Shown: piece by piece, positions 8,377 through 16,267 of the stretch
How positions within the stretch are numbered: the stretch's first letter is position 1
How the letters are laid out: each line of letters begins with the position of its first letter
Source: Mycolicibacter sinensis
Lineage (GTDB): Bacteria > Actinomycetota > Actinomycetes > Mycobacteriales > Mycobacteriaceae
Direction of reading: 5' to 3'
Assembly: GCF_001667945.1 (NCBI RefSeq)
Contig: NZ_LZJK01000034.1
Location: 1 to 64,000, forward strand
Length of the DNA: 64,000 nt
Position numbers and translations under genes: made by a program
The notes under the pieces: generated by a model
Seen by the model: only the letters and a program-made list of their open reading frames with translations
The model's database searches: none
Told to the model about the DNA's origin: nothing

Positions 8377-9201
8377 GTGGTCCTGCAGAAAGACGCCGCG
8401 ACCCTCGATGGCCGAGTAGCCGTCGTCACCGGCGGCGGCTCCGGCATCGGCCGGGGCATCGCCGAGACGTTCGCCGAATTCGGTGCCCAAGTGGTGATCT
8501 GGGAAAAGGATCCCGCGACCGCGCACAGCGCGGCCGCCGCCGTCGGCGGTCTGGCCTGCGTGGTCGATGTCCGCGATCCCGATCAGGTGGATGCGGCCTT
8601 GACCGGGACCGTCGCGCAGGTGGGCCTGCCGACGGTTCTGGTCAACAACGCCGGCGGGGTGTTCGCGTCCGCGTTGCTGGAGACCGCGCCGAAGGGCTGG
8701 GACACCTTGATCCGCTCCAACCTCACCCACGTCCTGCTTTGCACGCAGCGCGTCGCGCAGGCACTGGTGCAGCGGGGTGTGCCGGGCAGCATCATCAACA
8801 TCGCCAGCATCGAGGGCACCCGCGCCGCTCCTGGCTACGCGGCCTACGCAGCGGCGAAGGCAGGTGTCATCAACCTCACCAAGACGGCGGCGCTGGAGTT
8901 AGCCCCGCACGGTATCCGGGTCAACTGTCTGGCCCCCGACCTCACGCTCACCGAAGGTATCGAGCGCGTCGGCTCGCCCGAGATGCTGGCCAACGCGCGC
9001 TACATGATGCCGATGGGCCGTCCCGGCCACGTTGACGAGATGGCCGGAGCCGCGCTGTTTCTGGCCGGCGATCTGAGCTCCTACGTGACCGGCCAGACGC
9101 TGCACGTCGACGGCGGTACGCACGCGGCCGGTGGGTGGTATCACCATCCGGGCAGCGGTGACTACATTCTCGGGCCGCCCCGGCCGAACCTGGAGAGCTG
9201 A
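8377..9201 (+). CDS. short-chain dehydrogenase/reductase (SDR)
   Basis: A 274-residue classical SDR. TGGGSGIG (residues 15-22) binds NAD(P); NNAGG follows the fourth strand; the catalytic triad appears as Ser in IINIASIEG and Tyr/Lys in YAAYAAAKAG. The C-terminal IRVNCLAPDLTLTEGI is typical of FabG-like oxidoreductases. GTG 8377 is preceded by GGAGG at 6 bases, which settles the start. It follows the aldehyde dehydrogenase by 34 bp and precedes the LLM gene by 11 bp. Probably makes or consumes the alcohol/ketone partner of the same pathway. A tail of some 25 residues (HHPGSGDYILGPPRP) extends beyond the usual SDR end. Confidence 0.9.
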   Translation: MVLQKDAATLDGRVAVVTGGGSGIGRGIAETFAEFGAQVVIWEKDPATAHSAAAAVGGLACVVDVRDPDQVDAALTGTVAQVGLPTVLVNNAGGVFASALLETAPKGWDTLIRSNLTHVLLCTQRVAQALVQRGVPGSIINIASIEGTRAAPGYAAYAAAKAGVINLTKTAALELAPHGIRVNCLAPDLTLTEGIERVGSPEMLANARYMMPMGRPGHVDEMAGAALFLAGDLSSYVTGQTLHVDGGTHAAGGWYHHPGSGDYILGPPRPNLES

Positions 9202-9212
9202 AAGGGACACGC

Positions 9213-10136
9213 ATGCGCTTCGCGTTCACCTATCCGATCATCACGCATCCCTGCGACCCGCAACTGGTATCCCCGCAAGGAGTCACCGCCGTGGCGCAGG
9301 CCGCCGAAGGCGCTGGATTCGACGCGATGGGCTTTACCGACCACCCGGCGCCGACACAACGATGGCTCGACGCCGGCGGCCACGACAGCCTTGACCCCTT
9401 CGTGGCCATGGGATTCGCCGCAGCGCACACCCGGACGCTGCGGTTCGTCCCCAACGTCGTCGTCCTTCCGTACCGCAACCCGTTCGTGGTGGCGAAGTCC
9501 GGGGCGACGCTGGACCTGCTCTCCGGTGGACGGTTCACGCTGGCTGTCGGTGTCGGCTACCTCAAGGGTGAATTCGCCGCTCTCGGAGTTGATTTCGATG
9601 AGCGCGCCGAGCTGGTCGAGGAGAGCCTGGACGTCATTCGAGCCATCTGGACCGGAGATGACGTGTCGTTCGAGGGCAGGCACTTCCGGGCCAGGGGAAT
9701 CACCGCGCATCCGCGCCCGATCAGCAGGCCGCATCCGCCGATCTGGATCGGCGGAAACACCGGCAACGCCCGGCAACGCGTCGCCACCCGGGGGGACGGC
9801 TGGGTCCCGTTCGCCGCGCCGCCGGGCCTGGCCAGCACGGCCCGCACCGCCGCCATGGATTCCCTCGACGCATTGACCGCAGGTATCGAGGATTTGCGGC
9901 GGCGCTGTGATGAGGCGGGCCGGGACTGGTCGGCCATCGACATCTGCTTCTCCAACCTGGCCGGCGGCCGCCTCGGCTACCACGACTTCGACGCGAGCGC
10001 CTACCTGGACGGTCTGGGTCATCTCGCTGAGGTGGGCGTCACCTGGGTACAGGTCGCCGTCCCCGGCGACAGCTTCACGCACGCGATCGAGGCGATAGAG
10101 CACTTCGGTGACGCGGTGATCACGAAGGCCCCGTAA
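9213..10136 (+). CDS. LLM-class (F420-dependent) oxidoreductase
   Basis: A 307-residue luciferase-like TIM-barrel enzyme. Family signs are AEGAGFDAMGFTDHP near residue 32, a conserved stretch with NPFVVAKSGATLDLLSGGR, then GVGYLKGEF and HPPIWIGGNT late in the barrel. In mycobacteria most of these use reduced coenzyme F420 and not FMN, but the cofactor is inferred from lineage. The ATG follows GAAAGGGA. It closes the thioesterase-VOC-ALDH-SDR-LLM row, which is otherwise unbroken on the plus strand, and likely reduces or oxygenates the pathway substrate. Confidence 0.88.
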   Translation: MRFAFTYPIITHPCDPQLVSPQGVTAVAQAAEGAGFDAMGFTDHPAPTQRWLDAGGHDSLDPFVAMGFAAAHTRTLRFVPNVVVLPYRNPFVVAKSGATLDLLSGGRFTLAVGVGYLKGEFAALGVDFDERAELVEESLDVIRAIWTGDDVSFEGRHFRARGITAHPRPISRPHPPIWIGGNTGNARQRVATRGDGWVPFAAPPGLASTARTAAMDSLDALTAGIEDLRRRCDEAGRDWSAIDICFSNLAGGRLGYHDFDASAYLDGLGHLAEVGVTWVQVAVPGDSFTHAIEAIEHFGDAVITKAP

Positions 10137-10154
10137 GGGGCGCCCTGGCGGCGC

Positions 10155-10160
10155 TAATGT
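10155..10160 (+). promoter_or_regulatory. -10 box for a leaderless transcript
   Basis: TAATGT followed by exactly 6 bases and then the GTG start at 10167. No ribosome-binding site is present. Suggests that the HD-domain gene has its own promoter separate from the upstream metabolic row. Confidence 0.55.
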
Positions 10161-10166
10161 GACGGG

Positions 10167-10757
10167 GTGACCGTGCCGGAGATCGTCCGCAGTGTGCCGC
10201 TGGCCGAGGAGATCCTCGAGTCGCACCGCCACCGCGCCGGCGGCGACGACATCGGCTGGGACGCATACAAAGCGCACGTGTACCGGATCTTCAATTTCGC
10301 CCGCGCGCTGGCGCCGGAGCACCCCGACCGGGACGACAAGCTGGCAATCGCCGCAGCATTTCACGATCTGGCCGCGTTCGACACGATCGACTATCTGGTG
10401 CCGTCGATCGAGGCGCAGGACGTGTGGCTGCAGCAGACCGGCCGCGAGGCGTGGTCGGACGAATTGGCGCTCATCGTCGCCCAGCATCACCGGCTCGCCG
10501 GTTACGGTCCATCCCGTCCGTACGCACCGCTGGTCGAGGCGGTGCGCCGCGCCGACCTCGTCGACGTGAGCCAGGGCCTCATCAGATTCGGCCTTCCGCG
10601 GTCTTACGTCGCCGAGGTGCGCGGCGCCTTCGACGCCAGCGTCTTCTTCACCCGGGTGATCCCATCGGGGATCGTGCGTGCAGTCCGCCGGTTCCAGCAG
10701 CCCGGGTTCTTGCGCCCGGGCAACGCCCTGATCCGCTCGGGCCACGCCGGACGTTGA
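10167..10757 (+). CDS. HD-domain metal-dependent hydrolase
   Basis: A 196-residue helical protein with a complete HD metal site: His37 in AYKAHVYR, His66-Asp67 in AAAFHDLAAF, a His pair at 107-108 (AQHHRL), and Asp130 in VRRADLVD. HD proteins are phosphohydrolases or related metalloenzymes; without a RelA, GAF or GGDEF partner domain the substrate is unknown. GTG 10167 sits 6 bases after TAATGT, so it is probably leaderless. The C-terminal third (AGR-rich, VIPSGIVRAVRRFQQPGF) is not part of the HD core. It sits between a metabolic row and a Tat-exported DUF1906 gene with no obvious functional link. Confidence 0.82.
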   Translation: MTVPEIVRSVPLAEEILESHRHRAGGDDIGWDAYKAHVYRIFNFARALAPEHPDRDDKLAIAAAFHDLAAFDTIDYLVPSIEAQDVWLQQTGREAWSDELALIVAQHHRLAGYGPSRPYAPLVEAVRRADLVDVSQGLIRFGLPRSYVAEVRGAFDASVFFTRVIPSGIVRAVRRFQQPGFLRPGNALIRSGHAGR

Positions 10758-10764
10758 CGGCGGC

Positions 10765-10770
10765 TACCCT
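10765..10770 (+). promoter_or_regulatory. -10 box for a leaderless transcript
   Basis: TACCCT, then 7 bases, then the GTG start of the second DUF1906 gene at 10778. No Shine-Dalgarno sequence is present in the short gap after the HD gene. Confidence 0.45.
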
Positions 10771-10777
10771 TCCCCTT

Positions 10778-11560
10778 GTGACGCGATCGGTCTCCCGGCG
10801 CGAAGCCCTGCGCTATGCCACGCTGCTCGTACCGGCGCTGGCCGTCCCCGGTGTCCTCGGGGCGATGGCCGGCGCCCCCACGGCCGCCGCCGACGGACTG
10901 CAGCTCATCGACTTCGCCGACCGGTTGGTGCAGCCCGAACAGATCAGAGCGGCGGGCTTTGCCGGGGCACTGGTCTACGTCTCGGAGTTGCGGCCGGGCG
11001 CCACATTCGATTTCAAGCCCGTCACCCGTGACTATGCAGATCGCCTGCGCGCCGCCGGTTTACAGGTTGTCAGCTGTTACCAGTTCGGTAAGCCAGGATG
11101 GGCGAACTCCCCGTCGGACTTCACCCGCGGCTACGACGGGGGAGTGGCCGACGCCCGCACAGCGCTGCGGCTGCACAGTGCGGCCGGTGGCCCGGACTCG
11201 GCCCCGATCTTCTTCAGCGTCGACGAAGACATCGACGCCAAGACCTGGAAAGGCCTCGCGCTCCACTGGTTCCGTGGCATCAACTCGGTGCTCGGTGACG
11301 AGCGCACCGGAATCTATGGCGGTGCCCGCCAGCTGGGCTGGGCGATCGCCGACGGCGTCGTCGGGCACTCGACCAGCCCCGGTTACCGCTGGGCGTGGCA
11401 GACCAAGGCGTGGTCCGGCGGCGAACGCGAACCGGCGGCTGTGCTGTTCCAGCGGGAAGTGGTCACCGCAACCGACCCGGGTTTCATGATCGACGACATC
11501 CACGTCGACGTCGACGACGTCTTGGCGGCCGATTTCGGGCAGTGGGATCTAACCCGGTGA
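10778..11560 (+). CDS. Tat-exported DUF1906 (Rv2525c-like) protein, second paralogue
   Basis: A 260-residue protein with a twin-arginine signal (VSRREALRYA, arginines 7-8), a hydrophobic core and AAADG cleavage region near 35-39. The mature chain carries the same landmarks as 2616-3416: LQLIDFADRLVQPEQIRAAG, YVSELRPG, YQFGKPGW, FTRGYDGG, IFFSVDED, WFRGINSV and YRWAWQT. The frame is open upstream to 10424 only by reading across the HD gene, and GTG 10778 with a -10 box 7 bases upstream gives the expected Tat leader. Presumed cell-wall-facing carbohydrate-related role, by homology only. Confidence 0.88.
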   Translation: MTRSVSRREALRYATLLVPALAVPGVLGAMAGAPTAAADGLQLIDFADRLVQPEQIRAAGFAGALVYVSELRPGATFDFKPVTRDYADRLRAAGLQVVSCYQFGKPGWANSPSDFTRGYDGGVADARTALRLHSAAGGPDSAPIFFSVDEDIDAKTWKGLALHWFRGINSVLGDERTGIYGGARQLGWAIADGVVGHSTSPGYRWAWQTKAWSGGEREPAAVLFQREVVTATDPGFMIDDIHVDVDDVLAADFGQWDLTR

Positions 11561-11591
11561 CGGACGGCTCCCTGGCGGGGCACGGAGATGC

Positions 11592-12803
11592 CTAGCCCAC
11601 CACGACCGGGCGCGGCATGACGGTGAGCTTGACGCCGTAGCGCGGCAGCCCGAAACCGGAGCCGCCGTTGCGCCCGCCGCCGCCCGGCGGTATCGGCGGA
11701 GGCATGGCGGTCATGGACCTGCTCTCCGGGGCGACGCTCCAGCCGCTGGCCGATCCGGTGCTGGCAGCCGCCGCCGGGACCGCCGTTGCCCAGCTCGGGG
11801 GCGTGGACAGCGATCCGACCAGGGTGGCACGGCCCACTCCGGCCGACACATTTGCGCTTGCGCCGCCGGCAGCACGCCCGGCGACGTCGAGGCCGCTGGT
11901 GGCTGACGACGCCAGCGACATGGCTGGCGCGGCGCCGAGGCCGCCGCGGGACAGGGCGGCCGTGCCGCCGTCCATACCTCGGGCGAGAAAACCGAGTGTC
12001 GCCAAACCGGAAAACCCTTCGATGTTGCCACCGGGGTCGAAGATCCCGGTCGCGGCGATCGTGTTCCACAGCTGAGCATTGATATTCAGCCCGGATCCGT
12101 CGTCGCTGCCCCAGGTATCTCCGAACAGGCCATCGAAAAACTTCGTCCAGTCCCAATCGGGTGACGAGGGCGACGTGCCCTCTGCCGGCGACGCCATGCT
12201 CCGCAATGCGCTCGGCACGTGGGAGTGCGCATTGGCGGCGTCGGCAGGGACGCCGCCGGAACTGCCCTGCTCTTCCGGCCTGGTGGTCTCCGGTGCGACA
12301 GTGAACGGGACCAGTTTCGCGGCGGCCGCGGAAGCGGCGGCATAGCCGTACATCGCAACGGCGTCCTGGGCCCACATCTGGCCGTAGCGCGCTTCGGTCG
12401 CTGCAATAGCAGGCGTGTTCTGTCCGAGGGCATTGGTCTTGACCAATGCCGCCAACATCACTCGATTGGTCGCGATCTCCGCCGGTGGCACCGTCATGGC
12501 GTAGGCCGACAAATAGGCGTCGGCCGCTGAATTCGCCTGTGCCGCGGTTTGCTCAGCCTGGTCGGCAGTGAGACTCATCCACGTCATGTAAGGCTCGGCT
12601 GCCGCCAGCATCGCCGACGCAGACGGACCCCACCACCCCTGGCTCACCAGACTTGCCACCGACCACTCGAAAGATATTGCCGCCGACCGAAGTTCAGCGG
12701 CAAGCTGGTTCCAGGCTGCCGCTGCGGTCAGCATCGGCCCGGCTCCCGGCCCGGCGTACATCCGCGCCGAATTGATCTCCGGTGGAAACGATCCGTAATC
12801 CAT
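11592..12803 (-). CDS. PPE family protein (PPE-SVP type)
   Basis: A 403-residue PPE protein. The first 180 residues form the conserved helical PPE domain: FPPEINSARMYAGPG, a WxG-like turn (GWWGPSASAM near 57-66), and LGQNTPAIAATEARYGQMW near 125-143. The C-terminal part is low-complexity Ala/Gly/Ser/Pro and contains VGSLSTPPSW, a variant of the GxxSVPxxW signature that defines the SVP subfamily, and ends RYGVKLTVMPRP, a tail common in this group. It lies 14 bp behind the PE gene and is surely co-transcribed and secreted as a PE-PPE heterodimer, probably by an ESX system (ESX-5 is the usual route), none of whose machinery is in this window. Confidence 0.92.
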   Translation of the reverse strand: MDYGSFPPEINSARMYAGPGAGPMLTAAAAWNQLAAELRSAAISFEWSVASLVSQGWWGPSASAMLAAAEPYMTWMSLTADQAEQTAAQANSAADAYLSAYAMTVPPAEIATNRVMLAALVKTNALGQNTPAIAATEARYGQMWAQDAVAMYGYAAASAAAAKLVPFTVAPETTRPEEQGSSGGVPADAANAHSHVPSALRSMASPAEGTSPSSPDWDWTKFFDGLFGDTWGSDDGSGLNINAQLWNTIAATGIFDPGGNIEGFSGLATLGFLARGMDGGTAALSRGGLGAAPAMSLASSATSGLDVAGRAAGGASANVSAGVGRATLVGSLSTPPSWATAVPAAAASTGSASGWSVAPESRSMTAMPPPIPPGGGGRNGGSGFGLPRYGVKLTVMPRPVVVG

Positions 12804-12817
12804 CGCTAAACAACCTT

Positions 12818-13117
12818 TCAGTAGACCGAAATGACGTTGGCGGCGTCAGTCGCCGCATACGAGTGCGCGCTCATCTGCAGCGTGTCCACGAACCTCTCGT
12901 ACACCTCCGCGGCACGCTTGCTGATCGCTTGATACATCTGCGCGTGGATGGCGAATTGAGCGGCGGTCAGCGCCGAGACTTCATCTGCTGCCGCTGGAAC
13001 CAGACCGGTAGTCGGCGCCGCGACTGCGGCGCTCTGTGCGGCCACAGCGGCGCCGATGCCACGCAGATCGGCCGCTGTCGCGGTCAGTTCTTCGGGCAGG
13101 GCGGATACAAAAGACAT
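12818..13117 (-). CDS. PE family protein
   Basis: A 99-residue protein consisting of only the PE domain: MSFVSALPEELTATAADLRG, a helix-turn-helix hairpin and the YxxxD/E-type export motif region (YERFVDTLQ near residues 79-87, with Tyr and Asp spaced as in ESX substrates). ATG 13117 is preferred over 13135 because AAAGGAG stands 5 bases before it and the domain starts exactly there; the upstream ATG would add six residues and cover the ribosome site. It is the first gene of a PE-PPE operon. Confidence 0.92.
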   Translation of the reverse strand: MSFVSALPEELTATAADLRGIGAAVAAQSAAVAAPTTGLVPAAADEVSALTAAQFAIHAQMYQAISKRAAEVYERFVDTLQMSAHSYAATDAANVISVY

Positions 13118-13850
13118 CGAAACTCCTTTGGACATGGCGAATTACGCCGATTCGGCAGGCAAACTCGCGCGCTGAAACCGCGCTGGACGGTGCGGTCGGA
13201 CAGCGCGGGTACGGTACGGCGTAAACCGATTCAGAGGGTGAAGGCGGCGCCGGGAACGGATTCGAACGAAGTGGTCGTCGAACTCGGATAAGGACTATCG
13301 CTCGGACTCAATGTCGCTCTCACCTCCTCACGGCCAGGGCACACGGGGATGCCGTTGCGGCGTGCACAGCGGGGCGAGTCGTGCCGGCAGAAGAGCCGGC
13401 CGGCACCCCTCTCGTCAGAGCTTCGGCACTGCACGGCGTATCCGGTCAGAAGCCGGAAGCCACTTGGGCTCAACCCTTAAGCCGGGAAGAGCTGTCCTGA
13501 CCCTGGGCGTCTCTCGACGTTGGAGGTCAGTGGCCTGTATCCGCACAGACGCCTCACCTAGCGAGGTGCGTTCGCGGCCATGGTGGCAGCAACGGTGCAC
13601 AGAGTCAACTCGAGCGGCACGCCTCAGGCGTGTCGTTCGTCGCGCCCGATACCGATAGCAGGCCGAGAGGTACTGGCGCGCTACAGCTTTCGTAGCGACC
13701 CGGCATGAAACGACCGATGCCAAACCCAGACCTGTGCAATGGCTGCCGAAATATGCTGCGCATCAACCCGGTTCGCCGGAGAGGGAGGCCCGCCGAGCTG
13801 CGGCGTCGTGGAAAGTGCGTAGAACTTGCTGTGCGCACTGTGCCAACACG
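13118..13850. other. long gap without recognisable gene
   Basis: About 730 bp between the PE gene and a TetR gene, the only gap over 300 bp. Short overlapping frames exist on both strands, the longest on the minus strand being 13231-13473 (80 residues) and 13415-13723 (102 residues), but they are rich in Arg/Cys, overlap each other and match no family I know. A perfect 8-bp stem (GTGCCGGC/GCCGGCAC) at 13381-13406 has no T-tract. Composition is less regular than flanking genes. It should hold the PE-PPE promoter; the remainder may be degenerate coding DNA. Confidence 0.4.
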
Positions 13851-14465
13851 CTATGCGCTCCTAACGCCGCCTTCGGGCGTCTCACCCCAGGGCGCCAACA
13901 GCAGCTCACACGCGCGGCGCATGTCGCACTCGGCCTGGGCGGGCGTGGTCGCGCCCATCACGGCCCACGACAGGATGCCGTAGGCACATTGTTCGACCAG
14001 CAGAGCGATCTGCGCGTCCTGCGGCGACGGCTCAGTGATCGCAGCGACCGACAAAATGTTCTCCCGCAGGTTGAAGTCGCCGGTCGTGCTGGATTCAGCC
14101 CGCCGGGCGTTGACCGAGGCGATCATCGCTCGTGCCAGAAGGGGCCGGGCCAGCATGCTGCGGCAGATCCCGACCATAAGTTCGGCGACATCGGCTGCGG
14201 CACGTCCGGTGACCGCATGCGGGGCCCGCACCGCTCGGGTGTAGTGCTCCAGCAGTGCGGCGAACAGATGGTGTTTGGTCGGGTAGTAGCGGTAGACGGT
14301 GGTGATCGAGACCGCGGATTGATCCGCGACGTCCTGCATCCGGACGGCTTCCAGCCCATCGCGGGCGCCGAGTCGGGCCGCGGTGGCCAGGATCCGGTCG
14401 CAGCGTTGGCGTTGCGCGGGCGTCCTGGGGGTCGCGGGCTCGCGATCACTCGGGGGGCGGGGCAT
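13851..14465 (-). CDS. TetR-family regulator
   Basis: A 204-residue regulator with a TetR DNA-binding domain at residues 18-65 (RQRCDRILATAARLG, MQDVADQSAVSITTVYRYYP, KHHLF). The C-terminal helices are unspecific. ATG 14465 is inside the 3' end of the upstream SDR gene (20-base overlap), so the two are one transcription unit read from about 15300, and the regulator probably controls that shared promoter. A semi-palindrome at 15302-15321 is the likely operator. Longer frame to 14774 is a shadow of the SDR gene. Confidence 0.85.
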   Translation of the reverse strand: MPRPPSDREPATPRTPAQRQRCDRILATAARLGARDGLEAVRMQDVADQSAVSITTVYRYYPTKHHLFAALLEHYTRAVRAPHAVTGRAAADVAELMVGICRSMLARPLLARAMIASVNARRAESSTTGDFNLRENILSVAAITEPSPQDAQIALLVEQCAYGILSWAVMGATTPAQAECDMRRACELLLAPWGETPEGGVRSA

Positions 14466-15291
14466 CGGAGGTCTGGCCAGGCTTGCGCTGCAGCAGTTTC
14501 TGCATCCACCGGTGGGAGCCCAGCACGGCTTCGGCCCGATCCGGGCCGGCGTGCAGTGCCGGGTTGTCGGCGTGGTCGGAGACGACGTGCACCGGCCCAC
14601 GGGCCAGCTGGGTGAGGCCTTCGCGAGCCACATCGGCCGGATCGGACACGCGCAGTCCCGGCACGTCGAAATTGAGCCCGACCCGTTGCATGGCCGGTGT
14701 CTTGGTGACGCCGAGCACGAGTTCGAGAACGTGCACGTTGTAGTCTCGCAGTTCCAGCCATAGGCCCTCGGCAAAGATCCGGGTGAATGCCTTCACCCCG
14801 CCGTACACGGTGTGCCGCGCCGAACCCAGATAGCCGGTGAGGGAGCCGATCAACATCACGCCGCCACGGCGGCGAGCACGCATTGGGCCGGCGAAGTGAT
14901 GGATCAGCGCCAGTGGCGTCGTCACGTTCAGATCGATCACCTGCTGGAAGGCCGCCAGGTCACCATCGAGGAACTCCGCGCTGTGGGTATTGGCCCCGGC
15001 GTTGTAGACCAACAGCCCAACCTCGAGACCCGTTGTGGCCGCGACGATCTTCTCGAGACTGTCCGGCCGCGACAGATCCAGGGCCAGTTCGCGGACCTGC
15101 ACGCCGAGTTCGCGACAGCGATCAGCGGTGTCGCGCAGCGGCTTCGGCTTGCGGGCGATCAGAACCAGGTGGATCCCCGCCCGGGCCAGCAGGAACGCGA
15201 ACTCCGCACCGACGCCTTCGGAGCCCCCGGCGATCACCGCCCACGGCCCGTACTGCCGCGCCCACGCCTGATCGGAACCGCTGGACAACAC
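14446..15291 (-). CDS. short-chain dehydrogenase/reductase (HSD17B12/DltE-like SDR)
   Basis: A 281-residue SDR. The cofactor motif is GGSEGVGAEFA (residues 22-32) with an Arg-Lys pair after the second strand (LIARKPKP) suggesting NADP; VYNAGA follows, then SLTGYLG and the YxxxK pair in YGGVKAF. This pattern resembles the ketoacyl/17-beta-hydroxysteroid type SDR group. Start is GTG 15291, four bases after TGGAGG; TTG at 15288 would have better spacing and gives nearly the same protein. It is co-transcribed with the overlapping TetR gene and divergent from the LLM gene at 15401. Substrate unknown, probably a lipid or steroid ketone. Confidence 0.85.
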   Translation of the reverse strand: MLSSGSDQAWARQYGPWAVIAGGSEGVGAEFAFLLARAGIHLVLIARKPKPLRDTADRCRELGVQVRELALDLSRPDSLEKIVAATTGLEVGLLVYNAGANTHSAEFLDGDLAAFQQVIDLNVTTPLALIHHFAGPMRARRRGGVMLIGSLTGYLGSARHTVYGGVKAFTRIFAEGLWLELRDYNVHVLELVLGVTKTPAMQRVGLNFDVPGLRVSDPADVAREGLTQLARGPVHVVSDHADNPALHAGPDRAEAVLGSHRWMQKLLQRKPGQTSDAPPPE

Positions 15292-15301
15292 CTACCTCCA
15301 T

Positions 15302-15321
15302 AACTAAAATTCATTCCAGTT
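15302..15321. promoter_or_regulatory. imperfect inverted repeat, candidate TetR operator
   Basis: AACTAAAATT and CATTCCAGTT form two 10-bp half-sites (7 of 10 positions symmetric) just upstream of the SDR-TetR pair and in the divergent gap before the LLM gene. AT-rich in a GC-rich neighbourhood. Position, not perfect symmetry, is the main support. Confidence 0.4.
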
Positions 15322-15361
15322 TCGGACGAGGCTACCTCAGCCACACGGCGCAAGGAAAGTG

Positions 15362-15401
15362 CATGACGCCATTGCGGTACGACGTTTACCGGGCTCGCTG
15401 A
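15362..15401 (+). other. possible 12-codon upstream ORF overlapping the LLM start
   Basis: ATG 15362 follows AAGGAA at 4 bases and would encode MTPLRYDVYRAR, ending in TGA at 15399-15401 that overlaps the ATG of the LLM gene (TGATG). The LLM gene itself has no ribosome site, so translation could reach it by re-initiation. Could equally be chance. Confidence 0.35.
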
Positions 15402-16267
15402 TGCGCGTCGGCCTATTCACGCCGGTGGTGATCCAGGTGCCCGGCACAGCATCCGACTGGGAAGCCGGCGGCGGGATCGACGACATCGCCGAGATCGCCG
15501 CGACCGCGGACGACCTCGGCTTTGCCTACCTCACGTGTTCCGAACATGTCGCGGTGCCGGTCGAGGTGGCGGCCGTCCGCGGCGGGACATACTGGGATCC
15601 GTTGGCCACCCTGGCGTTTCTCGCCGCGCGCACCACGCGGATCAGGCTGGTGACCTCGGTGGTGGTGCTGGGCTATCACCATCCGCTGGAGATCGCCAAG
15701 CGCTACGGGACCCTCGACCGGATCAGCGGCGGCCGGCTCACGCTCGGCGTGGGTGTGGGTTCGCTGCGCGAGGAGTTCGATCTGCTTGGCTGCGCGTGGG
15801 ACGATCGCGGCGCGCGCGCCGACGACGCGATGAAGGCCCTGCGTGGGTGCTTGTCGATCAGTCGGCCAGCCTATGACGGACCCTATTACCGCTATGACGG
15901 GCTGATCGTGGAGCCCTGCGCGGTGCAACCGCGGGTGCCGATCTGGGTGGGTGGGCGTACGAGGCGCTCGCTTCGGCGCGCCGTGGAATTAGGTGACGGC
16001 TGGACACCGTTCGGCCTGACCACGGCCGAGGTGGCGAAACTGCTGGACTCCGTCGACCTTCCGGACGGCTTCACCGTCGTGCTGGCGACACCGCCGCTCG
16101 ACCCGATCGGTGCCCCGCAGCACGCGAGCGAACAGATCGACCGGCTGGCCGAAGCCGGCGCCACCGACGTCAGCTGTGTGATCTCGGCAGGGTCTTCGGC
16201 GCATTTCTGCGAGCAGCTGGCGGCTCTGGCGCAGCTCACCAAGCTCGCGGGAACGGAGCGCCGATGA
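15401..16267 (+). CDS. LLM-class (F420-dependent) oxidoreductase
   Basis: A 288-residue luciferase-like barrel: ADDLGFAYLTCSEHV early, a strand/loop with HHPLEIAKRYGTLDRISGGR, GVGVGSLREEFDLLG, then QPRVPIWVGGRT and ELGDGWTPFG. ATG 15401 is chosen since the first residues MRVGLFTPVV form the first barrel strand; a GTG at 15359 would add 14 residues. Lacks its own ribosome site and may be fed by the tiny ORF at 15362. Its stop overlaps the ATG of the NTF2-like gene (ATGA). Divergent from the SDR/TetR pair, so it may be under the same regulator. Confidence 0.87.
   Translation: MRVGLFTPVVIQVPGTASDWEAGGGIDDIAEIAATADDLGFAYLTCSEHVAVPVEVAAVRGGTYWDPLATLAFLAARTTRIRLVTSVVVLGYHHPLEIAKRYGTLDRISGGRLTLGVGVGSLREEFDLLGCAWDDRGARADDAMKALRGCLSISRPAYDGPYYRYDGLIVEPCAVQPRVPIWVGGRTRRSLRRAVELGDGWTPFGLTTAEVAKLLDSVDLPDGFTVVLATPPLDPIGAPQHASEQIDRLAEAGATDVSCVISAGSSAHFCEQLAALAQLTKLAGTERR

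Noticed and set aside
11592..12803. Ala/Gly-rich PPE tail as a tandem repeat or inserted element
   Set aside because: The composition is normal for PPE-SVP proteins and shows no periodic unit.
13245..13275. GGATTCGAAC resembles a tRNA T-arm on the minus strand
   Set aside because: The flanking bases do not pair into a T-stem and no acceptor, D or anticodon arms can be drawn.
13231..13723. two small minus-strand ORFs of 80 and 102 residues
   Set aside because: They overlap each other, lack convincing starts, are Arg/Cys-rich and match no family; kept only as part of the gap description.
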